A stretch of DNA of 64,000 nucleotides from Pseudomonas sp. sp1636 (GTDB lineage: Bacteria > Pseudomonadota > Gammaproteobacteria > Pseudomonadales > Pseudomonadaceae): assembly GCF_030376615.1 (NCBI RefSeq), contig NZ_JARRAB010000019.1, forward strand, positions 1 through 64,000, written 5' to 3'. The position numbers and the translations under genes are program-made. This document shows positions 52,392 through 62,800 of the stretch, one piece after another (the stretch's first letter is position 1; every line of letters starts with the position of its first letter). The notes beneath the pieces were generated by a model. The model was not told the DNA's origin. It saw only the letters and a program-made list of their open reading frames with translations, and made no database searches.

Positions 52392-52441
52392 AACCGCCGA
52401 TCACCAGTGATCAGCTGCACACGAGCCAACACCTACTCAAA

Positions 52442-54415
52442 ATGGAACCTGTCATGTCTTTTGTCCGAAACATCAATCGCCGTCGCGCCATCTCTGTGGG
52501 GGTGTTGGGCGGCCTGTTGCCTCTAGCGGCACTGGCCGACAACGCACTCACCCTGGACAGCAGCATCGTCACCGCAACCCAAACCGCGCACAGCCAGTTG
52601 AGTGTCCCAGCCAGCGCCTCGGTCATCACCCGCGCCGAACTGGACAAGATGCCGGTCTACGACCTGGCCGATGCGGTGAAGCGCCTGCCCGGCGTACACA
52701 TCAACACCTCCTCGGCCTTTGGCCGCAAGGAGATCAAGATTCGCGGCATGGATTCGGACTACACCCTGCTGCTGGTCAACGGCCGCCGCATCAACTCGCG
52801 CGATGCCCTGACCTCCAACTACGCCAACGACTTCGACCTGTCCTCGATCCCGATGGCGGCGGTCGAACGCATCGAGGTCATCCGCGGCCCGATGTCCTCG
52901 CTGTACGGTGCCGATGCCCTGGGCGGCGTGGTCAACGTGATCCTGCGCCAGCCGACCAACGCTACCGAAGCCGGCGTGGCCTACAGCTACGAGCACCCCA
53001 CCGAAGGCGACCACGGCGACGCGCACCAGGCCAGCGGCTACCTCAGCGGTGCGCTGATCGAGAACAAGCTGCTGGGCAACCTGATCATCCAATCGACCGA
53101 TCAGGCGGCCTGGCAAAGCGACCAGCTCAGCCTCAAGGGCACCGATGCCGCCGAGCAGCGTCAGGGCGACAGCGTACTGGGCTCGCTGAGCTGGTTGCTC
53201 GACGAGCAGCAGAGCATCGACCTCGATATCAGCCACCGCGAGGACGACCGCAAGGCCCGCTGGAACAACTTCGGCACGCTGGTCACCAACGTTCAGGACA
53301 TGGAACGCAGCACCTTCGGCCTGGCCCACAACGGCAGCTGGGACAGCTTCGACTCCCGTGTGCGCTACTACTACGAAGAGGTCGAGCTGACCGACGACTC
53401 GCAGATCATGACCCGGCTGCGCGGCCGCGTCGGCGAAGTGGAGCAGGACAACCACACCCTCGACGGCCAGGTCTCGACCACCCTCGGCAGCCACCTGCTG
53501 ACCGCCGGCAGCGAGTTGCGCCGCACCACGTTGAGCCACAACCAGAATCTCGGCAAGGAAACCGAAGTCGACCAGCAGGCCGTCTACCTGCAGGACGAGT
53601 TCTCCCTGGGCGCGCTCGACATCACCCTGGGCGGGCGCTGGGATGATCACGAAGTCTATGGCGGCGAGTTCAGCCCACGCCTCTACGGCATCTACAACCT
53701 GACCGACAACTGGGTGCTCAAGGGCGGCGCGGGCAAGGCCTTCAAGGCGCCGGACATCACCCAGTCCGACGACAGCTACAGCGTGCTGGCCTGCCGCGGC
53801 ATGTGCCAGATAGTCGGCAACCCGGATCTGAAACCCGAGACCTCCGTCAGTTACGAGCTGGGCACCCTGTATCAGGATCAGCGCCTGCAGGCCGGCATCA
53901 TGTTCTTCAACAACGACATCGAAGACATGATCGTCAGCGACAGCTGGCGCGCCGGTTATCGCCCCGCGGTGATGACCTACACCAACGTCAGCAAGGCGCG
54001 CATCCGGGGTTACGAGCTGCAAGGCCGCTATGCCTTCAGCGACGCCCTGGCCGCGCGCGCCAACTACACCTACTCCGACGCCGAAGACCGCGACACCGAC
54101 AAGCCGCTGAACTACAGCCCGCAGCATGTCGGCAATATCGGTCTCGACTGGCAGGCCCTGCCGAAACTGGGCCTGAACCTGGACTACCAGTACACCGGCA
54201 GCCAGATGCTGGTGGTGCCGACCAAATCCGCCAGCTTCGAGTCGGGTGCCTACCACACCCTGAGTCTGGGCACCCAGTTCCAGGCGACCAGGGAGCTCGC
54301 GCTCAAGGCCGGGCTGAACAACCTGACCAACACCAAGCGTGACGACGTGGCCCAGTCCATCGACCACATCCTGATGGGCCGCACCTTCTTCGTTGGCTTC
54401 AGCTACGACCTGTAA
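52442..54415 (+). CDS. TonB-dependent outer-membrane siderophore receptor
   Basis: 657 residues from ATG at 52442 (or 653 from 52454). Signal peptide ends near LPLAALADNAL. The plug domain (SVITRAELDKMPVYDLADAV, GRKEIKIRGMDSDYTLLLVN, VERIEVIRGPMSSLYGADAL GGVVNVI) is followed by a 22-strand barrel ending in a C-terminal aromatic strand (FFVGFSYDL). No N-terminal STN signalling domain, so it does not act with a sigma factor. Closest to catecholate/FepA-CirA-type receptors by eye. It should bind the ferric form of the locus's siderophore. Confidence 0.93.
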   Translation: MEPVMSFVRNINRRRAISVGVLGGLLPLAALADNALTLDSSIVTATQTAHSQLSVPASASVITRAELDKMPVYDLADAVKRLPGVHINTSSAFGRKEIKIRGMDSDYTLLLVNGRRINSRDALTSNYANDFDLSSIPMAAVERIEVIRGPMSSLYGADALGGVVNVILRQPTNATEAGVAYSYEHPTEGDHGDAHQASGYLSGALIENKLLGNLIIQSTDQAAWQSDQLSLKGTDAAEQRQGDSVLGSLSWLLDEQQSIDLDISHREDDRKARWNNFGTLVTNVQDMERSTFGLAHNGSWDSFDSRVRYYYEEVELTDDSQIMTRLRGRVGEVEQDNHTLDGQVSTTLGSHLLTAGSELRRTTLSHNQNLGKETEVDQQAVYLQDEFSLGALDITLGGRWDDHEVYGGEFSPRLYGIYNLTDNWVLKGGAGKAFKAPDITQSDDSYSVLACRGMCQIVGNPDLKPETSVSYELGTLYQDQRLQAGIMFFNNDIEDMIVSDSWRAGYRPAVMTYTNVSKARIRGYELQGRYAFSDALAARANYTYSDAEDRDTDKPLNYSPQHVGNIGLDWQALPKLGLNLDYQYTGSQMLVVPTKSASFESGAYHTLSLGTQFQATRELALKAGLNNLTNTKRDDVAQSIDHILMGRTFFVGFSYDL

Positions 54416-54423
54416 CCCCCGCA

Positions 54424-54447
54424 CCCCGGCGACACCTGTCGCCGGGG
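54424..54447 (+). terminator. hairpin between receptor and permease genes
   Basis: CCCCGGCGAC-ACCT-GTCGCCGGGG, a perfect 10-bp stem, lies 8 bp after the receptor stop codon. There is no T-run, so it is more likely an attenuator or mRNA-stabilising element that sets higher receptor than permease expression. Confidence 0.7.
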
Positions 54448-54473
54448 TCAGCCGAATTCTGCCCAGTGGACTC

Positions 54474-55511
54474 ATGAGCCAAACAACCCGCACGCTTCGC
54501 GCCCATCAACGCAACGCCCTGCTCGGCGGCAGCCTATTGCTGGGCGTGTTGCTGGTGCTGTCGCTGGCCACCGGTGCCGGCCAGTACGGCGCGGCGGAGG
54601 TGCTCGGCTATCTGCTCGGCGATCCCGCGCGCCTGGTCGACGACAAGCTGGCCATGGTGGTCGACAGCCTGCGCCTGCCGCGCACCCTCGCCGCCCTGCT
54701 GGTCGGCAGCAGCCTGGCACTGGCCGCCACCCTGTTGCAGAGCGCCACGCGCAACCCGCTGGCCGAACCCGGCCTGCTCGGGGTCAACGCCGGCGCGGTG
54801 TTCGGCCTGGTAATTGGCCTGATCTACTTCGGCGTCGAATCGACCCGGGGCTACCTGCTCTGGGCCGGTGCCGGCGCGCTGCTGGGCAACCTGTTGGTGC
54901 TCGGCATCGGCGTGATGCTCGGCCAGGCCAGCCCGCTCAAGCTGATCCTCGCCGGCATGGCGCTGGCCGCGGTGTTCGGCGGCATGGCCAACTTCCTCCT
55001 GCTCTCCACCCGCGTCGCGCTGGAGCAGTTCCGCTACTGGAACCTCGGTTCGCTGTCGGCCTCAGAACTCTCCGCCGTGCTCACGGTCGGCCCGCTGGCG
55101 CTGCTCGGCCTGGTGCTCGCCGCTTTGCTCTGCCGGCAACTGACGCTGATGCAGATGGGCGACAGCCAGGCCCGCGCCCTGGGTATTTCCACCACCTGGG
55201 TACGCATCGGCGTACTGCTCGCCGCCACCCTGCTGACCGCCTGCGCCATCGCCCTGGCCGGCCCTATCGGCTTCGTCGGTTTCCTCGCCGCCTACTGCGC
55301 GCGGCTGCTGGAACCGGTGGCGCTGCTGCGCCAGCTGCTGTTCTCCAGCCTGTTCGGCATGCTGTTCCTGCTCGCCGCCGACATCCTGGCGCGCTGGCTG
55401 GTGCAACCCTACGAGCTGCCGGTCGGCACTTTGCTGGCCGCATTGGGCGCGCCGGCCTTGATCGCCATCGTCCTGCGCGGCGGCTTCCGTTCCCTGCTGG
55501 CGGTGAAATAG
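54474..55511 (+). CDS. FecCD-family siderophore ABC permease
   Basis: 345 residues from MSQTTRTLRAHQRNALLGGS, about nine or ten helices. FecCD signatures are LRLPRTLAALLVGSSLALAA, TRNPLAEPGLLGVNAGAVFG and AGPIGFVGFLAAYCARLLEP. It forms, with the next gene, the membrane part of the importer. The second permease starts 2 bp after its stop codon. Confidence 0.93.
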   Translation: MSQTTRTLRAHQRNALLGGSLLLGVLLVLSLATGAGQYGAAEVLGYLLGDPARLVDDKLAMVVDSLRLPRTLAALLVGSSLALAATLLQSATRNPLAEPGLLGVNAGAVFGLVIGLIYFGVESTRGYLLWAGAGALLGNLLVLGIGVMLGQASPLKLILAGMALAAVFGGMANFLLLSTRVALEQFRYWNLGSLSASELSAVLTVGPLALLGLVLAALLCRQLTLMQMGDSQARALGISTTWVRIGVLLAATLLTACAIALAGPIGFVGFLAAYCARLLEPVALLRQLLFSSLFGMLFLLAADILARWLVQPYELPVGTLLAALGAPALIAIVLRGGFRSLLAVK

Positions 55512-55513
55512 AC

Positions 55514-56557
55514 ATGCCCTCCCATCACCCTTCCGGGCTCTGGCACCTGCGTCTGGGCTCACTGAGCCTGCTGCTGCACCGCCGCACCTGGCTGCTCAGC
55601 CTGCTGGTGCTGAGCCTTCTGCTGACATTGATGATCGTGGCCATCAGCCTCGGCTCCGGACGCATGGGTGTGGCCGAGGTACTGGCCACCCTGAGCGGCC
55701 AGGGCAGCACGCTCAACGACATCATGCTGTTCAAGATCCGCCTGCCACGGGTCGCCGCCGTGCTGGTCGCGGGGCTGGCCATGGGCATGGCCGGCTGTCT
55801 GATCCAGACCCTGGTGCGCAACCGCCTGGCCACCCCGGACATGGTCGGGGTCAACGAAGGCGCATCGCTGGCGGTGATCGGTTTCGCCCTCTACCTGACC
55901 CTGGGCGGCTGGCCCTGGTGGGCCTCGCCGCTGGGCGCGGCGCTGGCCGCGGTGGCGCTGTTCGTCTTGTGTCGCCGGCCCGGCGAGCAGGGCTATCTGT
56001 TTATCGTGATCGGCATCGCCCTGTCGGAGCTGCTCGGCGCGGTCGGTGATTTCATGATGGCCACTCAGCCGCTGGTGCACCTGGGCAGCATCTACCTGTG
56101 GACCATGGGCCACTTCGCCGGGGCCAACTACCAGACGGTCGCACCGATTGCCCTGATTCTGCTGGCGCTGTGCCCGCTGCTGGCCTGGCTCAACCGGCCG
56201 CTGGCGCTGCTGCGCTTCGGCGAGGCGACCGCGCAGAACCTCGGCATCAAGGTCGCGGCGCTGCAACTGGCGGTGCTCGGCGTGGCGATTCTGGTGGCGG
56301 CGCTGGGCACGGCCATCGGCGGCCCGGTGGTGTTTATCGCCATGGCCGCGCCGATCATGGCCTCCTGGCTGGGCCGCGATCACCTCGCGCCGATCTGGCT
56401 GGCCGCGCTGTGCGGCGCGGTGTTGCTGGTCGGCAGCGACACCCTGGCGCGTCTGCTGGCGCAACCCGAGGAAATCCCCACCGGGATCATGACCCGCCTG
56501 CTCGGCGGCGTGCTGTTGCTGATCCTGTTGCTCAAAGACCGCAAAGGTTCCGATTGA
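55514..56557 (+). CDS. FecCD-family siderophore ABC permease
   Basis: 347 residues with the same architecture: KIRLPRVAAVLVAGLAMGMA, VRNRLATPDMVGVNEGASLA, GGPVVFIAMAAPIMASWLGR. A distinct paralogue of the preceding permease, so the importer uses a heterodimer. The stop codon overlaps the start of the ATPase gene (TGATGA), which implies translational coupling. Confidence 0.93.
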   Translation: MPSHHPSGLWHLRLGSLSLLLHRRTWLLSLLVLSLLLTLMIVAISLGSGRMGVAEVLATLSGQGSTLNDIMLFKIRLPRVAAVLVAGLAMGMAGCLIQTLVRNRLATPDMVGVNEGASLAVIGFALYLTLGGWPWWASPLGAALAAVALFVLCRRPGEQGYLFIVIGIALSELLGAVGDFMMATQPLVHLGSIYLWTMGHFAGANYQTVAPIALILLALCPLLAWLNRPLALLRFGEATAQNLGIKVAALQLAVLGVAILVAALGTAIGGPVVFIAMAAPIMASWLGRDHLAPIWLAALCGAVLLVGSDTLARLLAQPEEIPTGIMTRLLGGVLLLILLLKDRKGSD

Positions 56558-57390
56558 TGACGCTGTTACCCCCGCCCTTACCTGCGCAGCTGCGCGCGCA
56601 CAAGCTGAGCTTCGCCTACCAGGCCAAAACGGTATTGCAGGACGTCTCGTTCGAGCTGCCCAAAGGCAAGCTGATCGGTATCGTCGGGCCCAACGGCAGC
56701 GGCAAATCCACCCTGCTCAAGCTGCTGGCGCGGCAACTGCCGTTGCAGGGCGGCGAGGTCGAACTCAACGGCACGCCGTTGCAAGGCTACGGGATGAAAG
56801 CCCTGGCCCGCGAGCTGGCCTTTCTGCCGCAACGCCCGGTGATGGCCGAGGGCATTCGCGTCGAACAGCTGGTGCAATACGGCCGCCACCCGCACCAGGG
56901 CTGGTTCAACCAGTGGAGCGCGGAAGACGCCCAGCAGGTCGCCCGCGCCCGCGACGCCATGCAGCTGCAGGACATCTGGCAGCAGGTCGCCTCCTCGCTG
57001 TCCGGCGGCCAGGCCCAACGCGCCTGGCTGGGCATGATCCTGGCGCAGAACACCGACCTGGTGCTGCTCGACGAACCCACCAGCGCCCTGGATATCGGCC
57101 ACCAGGCCGAGGTCATGGAGGCGGTGCTGAATATCGTCGGCGAGGGCCGCACCGTGCTGATCGTGATCCACGACCTGGGCGTGGCCGCGCGCTACTGCGA
57201 TGAAATCATCGCCCTCGACAACGGCCGCATCGCCGCCATGGGCCCGGCCCGCGAGGTGATCAACAAGACCCTGGTCGACCGCCTCTATCACACCGACGTG
57301 GACATCCTCGCGGCACCCGGCGACGGCGCCCCGGTGGTGGTGCCGCGCCGGCGCAAGCCCGCCCACTCTGAACAAGGACTCACCCGATGA
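56557..57390 (+). CDS. siderophore ABC transporter ATPase
   Basis: 277 residues from MTLLPPPLPAQLRAHKLSFA. Walker A GPNGSGKST, Q-loop FLPQRP, signature LSGGQAQRAWLG, Walker B VLLDEPTSALD and the switch histidine in VIHDLGVAARYC. FepC/FhuC type. It powers the two permeases upstream. Four bases overlap the start of the binding-protein gene. Confidence 0.95.
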   Translation: MTLLPPPLPAQLRAHKLSFAYQAKTVLQDVSFELPKGKLIGIVGPNGSGKSTLLKLLARQLPLQGGEVELNGTPLQGYGMKALARELAFLPQRPVMAEGIRVEQLVQYGRHPHQGWFNQWSAEDAQQVARARDAMQLQDIWQQVASSLSGGQAQRAWLGMILAQNTDLVLLDEPTSALDIGHQAEVMEAVLNIVGEGRTVLIVIHDLGVAARYCDEIIALDNGRIAAMGPAREVINKTLVDRLYHTDVDILAAPGDGAPVVVPRRRKPAHSEQGLTR

Positions 57391-58328
57391 CGACTCTCAT
57401 GCGCTGGAGCCTGCCCCTGCTGCTCGCCAGCCAGCTGTTAAGCACGGCCGCCGTGGCCGATACCCGGCAGATCGAAGACGCCTTCGGCAACCCGGTCAGC
57501 GTACCCAGTGCACCGCAGCGGGTAATCACCCTCAGCGAGTTGGATCTGGATGCGGCGCTGGCCTTGGGCATCACCCCGGTGGGCACCATCAACGGTCGCG
57601 GTCAGGCCGCACCGCCGCGCTACCTCGACAGCAAAGTGCTGGCCGGGATCAAGGTGGTCGGCGATATCGACAACCCGAACCTGGAAACCCTGTTGGAGCT
57701 GGAACCGGATCTGATCCTCACCGGCCCGGTAAAACCCGAGCAATTGGCGATCCTCAACGAAATCGCCCCCACGGTGATCACCTTCGCCTGGGCCAGGCCC
57801 TGGCAGGAAAGCCTGCAACGCACCGCCAACGCACTCAACCAGAGCGCGGCCGCCGACGCCCTGTTGGAACGCTACAACGCCCGCGCCGCCGAAGCCCGCG
57901 CACGCTTGAAGAATCACCAGGGCGAAACCTTCAGCATCGTGCGCTGGAACCCCAAAGGCCCGTCCTACATGTTCAAAGACGCCTTCGCCAGCAGCGTAAT
58001 CGGCGACCTCGGCCTGGTGCGCCCGAGCTACCAGCAGGAGCCCGGGCACACCCACTCCATGGCCCTGAGCCTGGAGTCGCTGCAACTGCTGGATGCCGAC
58101 TGGCTGGTGATCGGCACCCTGAGCACCAGCGGCGAAGCCGTCGAAGCCCTGCAACAGGCCGAGCAGACCCCGGCGTTCAAGCAGTTGTCGGCGATCCAGG
58201 GCCAACGCTTCGGCGCCGTCGACGGCTCGCTGTGGACCTCACTCGGCGGCCCGCAGGCCGCCCTGCAAGTGATTGCCGATATCGAACAGCTGCTCGGTAA
58301 AACCGACGCGCAGCCGATCAAACGCTAG
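57387..58328 (+). CDS. periplasmic siderophore-binding protein
   Basis: 313 residues. Signal peptide LLLASQLLSTAAVA before DTRQIEDAFG. Class III binding-protein fold: VPSAPQRVITLSELDLDAAL ALGITPVGTI, LLELEPDLILTG, a central long helix and GSLWTSLGGPQAALQVI at the end. It delivers ferric siderophore to the permeases. Last gene of the plus-strand operon; a shared hairpin at 58334 separates it from the convergent NRPS genes. Confidence 0.93.
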   Translation: MTTLMRWSLPLLLASQLLSTAAVADTRQIEDAFGNPVSVPSAPQRVITLSELDLDAALALGITPVGTINGRGQAAPPRYLDSKVLAGIKVVGDIDNPNLETLLELEPDLILTGPVKPEQLAILNEIAPTVITFAWARPWQESLQRTANALNQSAAADALLERYNARAAEARARLKNHQGETFSIVRWNPKGPSYMFKDAFASSVIGDLGLVRPSYQQEPGHTHSMALSLESLQLLDADWLVIGTLSTSGEAVEALQQAEQTPAFKQLSAIQGQRFGAVDGSLWTSLGGPQAALQVIADIEQLLGKTDAQPIKR

Positions 58329-58333
58329 CCAAA

Positions 58334-58371
58334 CGCCTGCCCGGTTCCAGTCACTCTGGAGCCGGCAGGCG
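58334..58371. terminator. bidirectional hairpin between the siderophore uptake and NRPS operons
   Basis: CGCCTGCCCGGTTCCAG and CTGGAGCCGGCAGGCG pair around TCACT with few mismatches. It overlaps the end of the adenylation gene (stop at 58351-58353) and lies just past the binding-protein stop. No T-run on either side. Confidence 0.6.
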
Positions 58372-59829
58372 CTTGCGATCCAGCTTGCCGCTGGCGGTCT
58401 TCGGCAGGCTGTCGAGCAAGACAATGCGCCCCGGAATCATGTAGTGCGGCAGCCGCTGTTGCAGCGCCCGGCGGATGCTCATGCGGCCCAGGCCGCCGCC
58501 CTCGCACAGTTCCACATACGCCACCAGGCAGGCTTCATCGCCGCTGCCGTGCAGCCGGGCTGCGGCGTCCTGCACGCCATCGATACGGCGCAGACTGACT
58601 TCGATCTCGCCTAGCTCGATACGAAAGCCGCGCAGTTTGATCTGCTCATCGCGCCGGCCCAGGTAGCGATAAGCATCTTCGCCGACCCGCTGCACGCGGT
58701 CGCCGGTGCGATACAGTTGGCGGCCTTGCCAGGCAATAAAGCTCTGCGCAGTCAGGTCGGCGCGCGCCCAATAGCCGCTGGCCAGCGACGGCCCTTCGAT
58801 ACACAGCTCGCCTTCGCCGCCCATCGCCAACGCCTCGCCGGCCTCGTCCAGCACCCAGTGGCGATAGCCGTCGAGGGACTGGCGTAGCAGCACGCCCTGC
58901 TCGCCCAACGGCAACTGCACCCGGGCCATCAGCGACCAGACGGTGGCCTCGGTGGGGCCGTAGCAATTCCACAGCTGGCCCACCAGCGGCGCCAGGCGTT
59001 CGGCCAAGGGCGCATCCAACGCCTCACCGCCGCACAGCGCGGTCAAGCCGGGCCGTCCTGGCCAGCCGGCCTTGAGCAGCATGCGCCAAAACGCCGGGGT
59101 GGCTTGCAGGCAGTTGATCTCGGGCAGCGCCGCCAACAGTGCGAGCAGCGCGTCCGGGTCTTTGTACGCCGGGCTGCCGACCACCTCCAGCGCACCGCCG
59201 GCCCACAGCGGGCCGAGCATTTCCAGCAGGGAGATATCGAAGGCCGGGGTGGTGATAAACAGCCAGCGGGTGGCGCTGCCCAGCTGCAGCCGACGGCTGG
59301 CGGCGCTGAGAAAATTGGCCAGGGCGCGGCGGCTGATCACCACGCCCTTGGGCCGCCCGGTGGAGCCCGAGGTGAACATCATGTAGGCCGGCAGCTGTTC
59401 GTCCAGCACTGGCCAGCTCAACTCGCCGCCCTCTCCCGCCTGCAAGTGCAGGCTCGGCACCGCGAAGCGGGCCTGGCCGTCAGCATCTTGCAGCACCAGC
59501 GTCAGTTCGGCGTCTTCGGCTATGCCTTGCAAGCGCTCGAGGGGGAACTGCGGATCCAGCGGCACGAAGCACAGGCCGTTATGCAGACAGGCCAGCGTCG
59601 CCGCCAGCAGGTCGGCCGAGCGTTGCAAATACAGGCCCACCCGCGCCCCCACCGGTACGCCCTGCACGGCCAGTTGCGCGGCAATCGCCGTCGTGCGCGC
59701 CGCCAGCCGTGCGTAGCTGTAGCGCTGGCCCGCCCAGCCCAACGCCGGCGCATGCGCCTGCTCGGCAAATACCTGGGCCAAGTGCGGGCTTAGCCGCGGC
59801 ACGTCGAGATTCTGCTGCATGGCGCTCAT
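58351..59829 (-). CDS. stand-alone NRPS adenylation protein
   Basis: 492 residues; ATG at 59829 overlaps the stop of the NRPS gene (ATGA), so coupled. All adenylation cores are present: YMMFTSGSTGRPKGV (A3), NCYGPTEATVWS (A5), GELCIEGPSLASGYW, YRTGDRV (A7), and the catalytic lysine in LPKTASGKLDRKRLP (A10). The chain stops there, with no carrier or thioesterase domain. The ten specificity residues I read are D-I-L-Q-A-C-C-V-W-K; the D-I-L-Q and W-K ends recall glycine-type codes but this is weak. It must load a carrier protein elsewhere. Confidence 0.9.
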   Translation of the reverse strand: MSAMQQNLDVPRLSPHLAQVFAEQAHAPALGWAGQRYSYARLAARTTAIAAQLAVQGVPVGARVGLYLQRSADLLAATLACLHNGLCFVPLDPQFPLERLQGIAEDAELTLVLQDADGQARFAVPSLHLQAGEGGELSWPVLDEQLPAYMMFTSGSTGRPKGVVISRRALANFLSAASRRLQLGSATRWLFITTPAFDISLLEMLGPLWAGGALEVVGSPAYKDPDALLALLAALPEINCLQATPAFWRMLLKAGWPGRPGLTALCGGEALDAPLAERLAPLVGQLWNCYGPTEATVWSLMARVQLPLGEQGVLLRQSLDGYRHWVLDEAGEALAMGGEGELCIEGPSLASGYWARADLTAQSFIAWQGRQLYRTGDRVQRVGEDAYRYLGRRDEQIKLRGFRIELGEIEVSLRRIDGVQDAAARLHGSGDEACLVAYVELCEGGGLGRMSIRRALQQRLPHYMIPGRIVLLDSLPKTASGKLDRKRLPAPE

Positions 59830-62800
59830 GCCGGCACCGCCACGGCCAGTCGGGCCAGCTCGGTCAGCTGCTGACGCAGGCGTTGCAGCAACTGCTCGCT
59901 GAGGTCGCCGCGCAAGCAACCGATCTGGCGCAGGGTCAGACGGCCATCGAAGATCCCGCCGTGCAGGCTGATCAGCTCCGCCGAGCGGTTGTCCGCCGCA
60001 CTCGGCCGGCCCGGGGCGATGGGCAACGGCTGCCAGTCGCCCTGGCCGCTGCGTGCGCTGCCCAGGTAGTTCAACGCCACCGGCGGCAGCGGCAAGGGGT
60101 TGGGTTCCGGCAGGCTGGCACGCAGCGGCATATAGCCGACGCCTTTATCCGGCACCTCACGCAAGCGCTCGTCACACTGGCCAAGCAATTGCGCCCAGTC
60201 GGCCTGATTATCCAGCACCAGCGGGTACATGCTGGTGAACCAGCCGAGGGTGCGGCTGACGTCCAGGCTCGGGTCAAGCGCCTCGCGGCCATGGCCTTCC
60301 AGCAGAATCCACTGGCGCTGGCCCAGGCCCATCTCGCTCAAGGTGCGGGTCAACGCGGCCAGCAGCAGGCTGCGCATCTCGCAGGCAAATACCTGGGTGG
60401 CATTCTGGCTGAGTTGCCGGGTGAGTTCCGGCTCCAGCTCAAGCAAATGCACCCGGGTCGGCTCGGCGCTGATCCAGTCAGGCGCAATGCGGTAGTCCAT
60501 GCCAGCCATGCGCTCGCGCCAGAAGCGCAGCTGTTCGCCAGCTTGCAGCACATAGGCGAGCAAACCCTGGCCCCATTGCCGGTAGCTACTGGTCTTGGCC
60601 GGCAGCGCCTCGCCACGGTGTAGGCGCGCCAGATCGGCGGCAAGGATGCGCCAGGACACCGCATCGACCACCAAGTGATGACAGGCGATAAACAGCCCAC
60701 GACCCTGCGCCAGGTTCTCCACCAGCCCCCAGCAGAGCGTGCGCCCCAGCATCGGTTCGAAGTGGCTTTGCAGCTCGGTCAGCGCCGCCTGCAGACCGGC
60801 TTCGCCCAGTTCGGCGTAATCGAGGATTGCCGGTGCCGCCAGCGGCAGATTCTCCAGGTAACGCTGGCCGTTCGGCGTCACCGCCAGACGCAGGGCATCG
60901 TGGTGCTGCAGCAACCGCTGCAGATATCCACGCAACTGCATCGGCTCAAGGTCTTCGGGCAGGCGCAGCAGCACGCCCTGGTTCCAGTGTTGCGGGGTCG
61001 CTAACGGCTGCTCGAAGAACCAGCGCTGAATCGGCTGCAAGGGCAACTCGCCGGTCAGTACGCCTTGCTCGGCCTGTACCGCGACCTCCTCGCGTTTACC
61101 GTTCAGTACCCGGCACAGGCGGCGCACGGTCTTGGCCTCGAACACCTCCTTGACCGAGCAGGGATAGCCGGCATCGCGCAGGCGCGTGGTCAGCTGGATA
61201 CTCAGGATCGAATCGCCGCCGAGCTGGAAGAAGTCGCTCTGCACCCCCAGCGGCTGGCTCAGCACGTCCTGCCAGATAGCCAGCACCTCGGCCTCCAGTG
61301 CCGTGGCCGGCGGCCTGTGCTCGCCGCTGATGGCCAAGTCGATCTTCGGCAGCTGGCGCAGGTCGAGCTTGCCGTTTGGCGTCAGCGGCATCTGCTCGAG
61401 CAGCAGCAGGCTGCTGGGCACCATGTATTCCGGCAGACGCTGCGCCACCTCATGCAACAGCGCATCCACCAGCGGTTGCTCTGCACCCGGCTTGAGCACC
61501 GCGTAGGCGACCAGCGCCTGGCGCCGACCCTCACGCAGCACCAGCACCTTGACCTGATGCAACGCCGGGCAACTGAGGCTCAGCTGGGCTTCGATCTCCC
61601 CCGGTTCGATGCGGTAACCGCGCAGTTTGATCTGCCCGTCGAGGCGACCGAGGTATTCATAGTCGCCATTGGCCAACAGCCGTGCGCGGTCGCCGCTGTG
61701 GTACAGGCGTAGACTCACACCAGCCACTCTGTGTTCGCGGAACACCGTCGCCGTGCGCTCGGGCTGGTTCAGATAACCGCGCGCCAGCCCCAGACCCGCC
61801 AGGCACAGTTCGCCCGGCACGCCGACCGGGCAGAGGTTGCCCAACTCGTCGAGAATCAGCGCCTGCATGCCGTCGATGGGCGTACCTATGCTCGGGCTGC
61901 TGCCGGGTTGCAGGTGCTTGCACAACGCGGTCACCGTGGCCTCGGTCGGCCCGTACATATTGATCAAGCGCAGCCGCCCGGCCCAGCGTTCGAGCAAACC
62001 AGCCGGGCAGGCCTCACCGCCGAAGCCAATCGCCTGCACAGTCGGCAGCGCAGAGTCCGGCAAGGCGGCGAGCAAGGCGGTGGGGAAAATCATATGGCTG
62101 CTGGCACTGCGCTCAATCTGCGCCAGCAGGTCCTCGTCAGGCTCGCCCCAGACCAGGCTCGCGCCCTGGGTCAGTGGCAGCAGCGCACACATATTGCCGG
62201 CATCGAAGGACAGCGACATGCAGTTGAACATGCGCGCCTCGGGGCCCAGTTGCAGGCGCGCGGCATGGTCTTGCAGCAGGTTGACCAGGCTGCCCTGCTC
62301 GACCATCACGCCCTTGGGCAAACCGCTGGAACCGGAGGTGTAGATCACCTGGGCGAGCTGCTGCGGGTCGTGGCCGAGCGCCGGCGGGGTCGGCGGCATG
62401 CCGTCCAGCTGCGCCTGCAGGCTGGCATCCTGCAGATCGAGCCAGCGCACGCCGGCACTCAGCGCGAAAGGCGGCTCGTCCTGGCCGACGATCAGTTCGA
62501 TACCGGCATCGTTAAGAATGTGCTGCAAGCGCTCACGCGGGTAGGCCGGATCCAGCGGCACGTAGGCGGCATTGATTTTCCAGATGGCCAGGATCGCCAC
62601 CGCGAAAGCATTCTCCCGCCGCGCCAGTACGCCCAGCAGCGCCCCCGGGCCGCAACCTTGACTGAGCAGCCAATGCGCCAGGCGGTTGGCCCGCGCATCC
62701 AGCTCGGCATAACTCATCGCCTGCTCGTCAAAACCCAGCGCCGGACGCTGCGGATGCAGCCGCGCCCTGTCCTCGAACAAACCCAGCGCCGTGCGCCGGT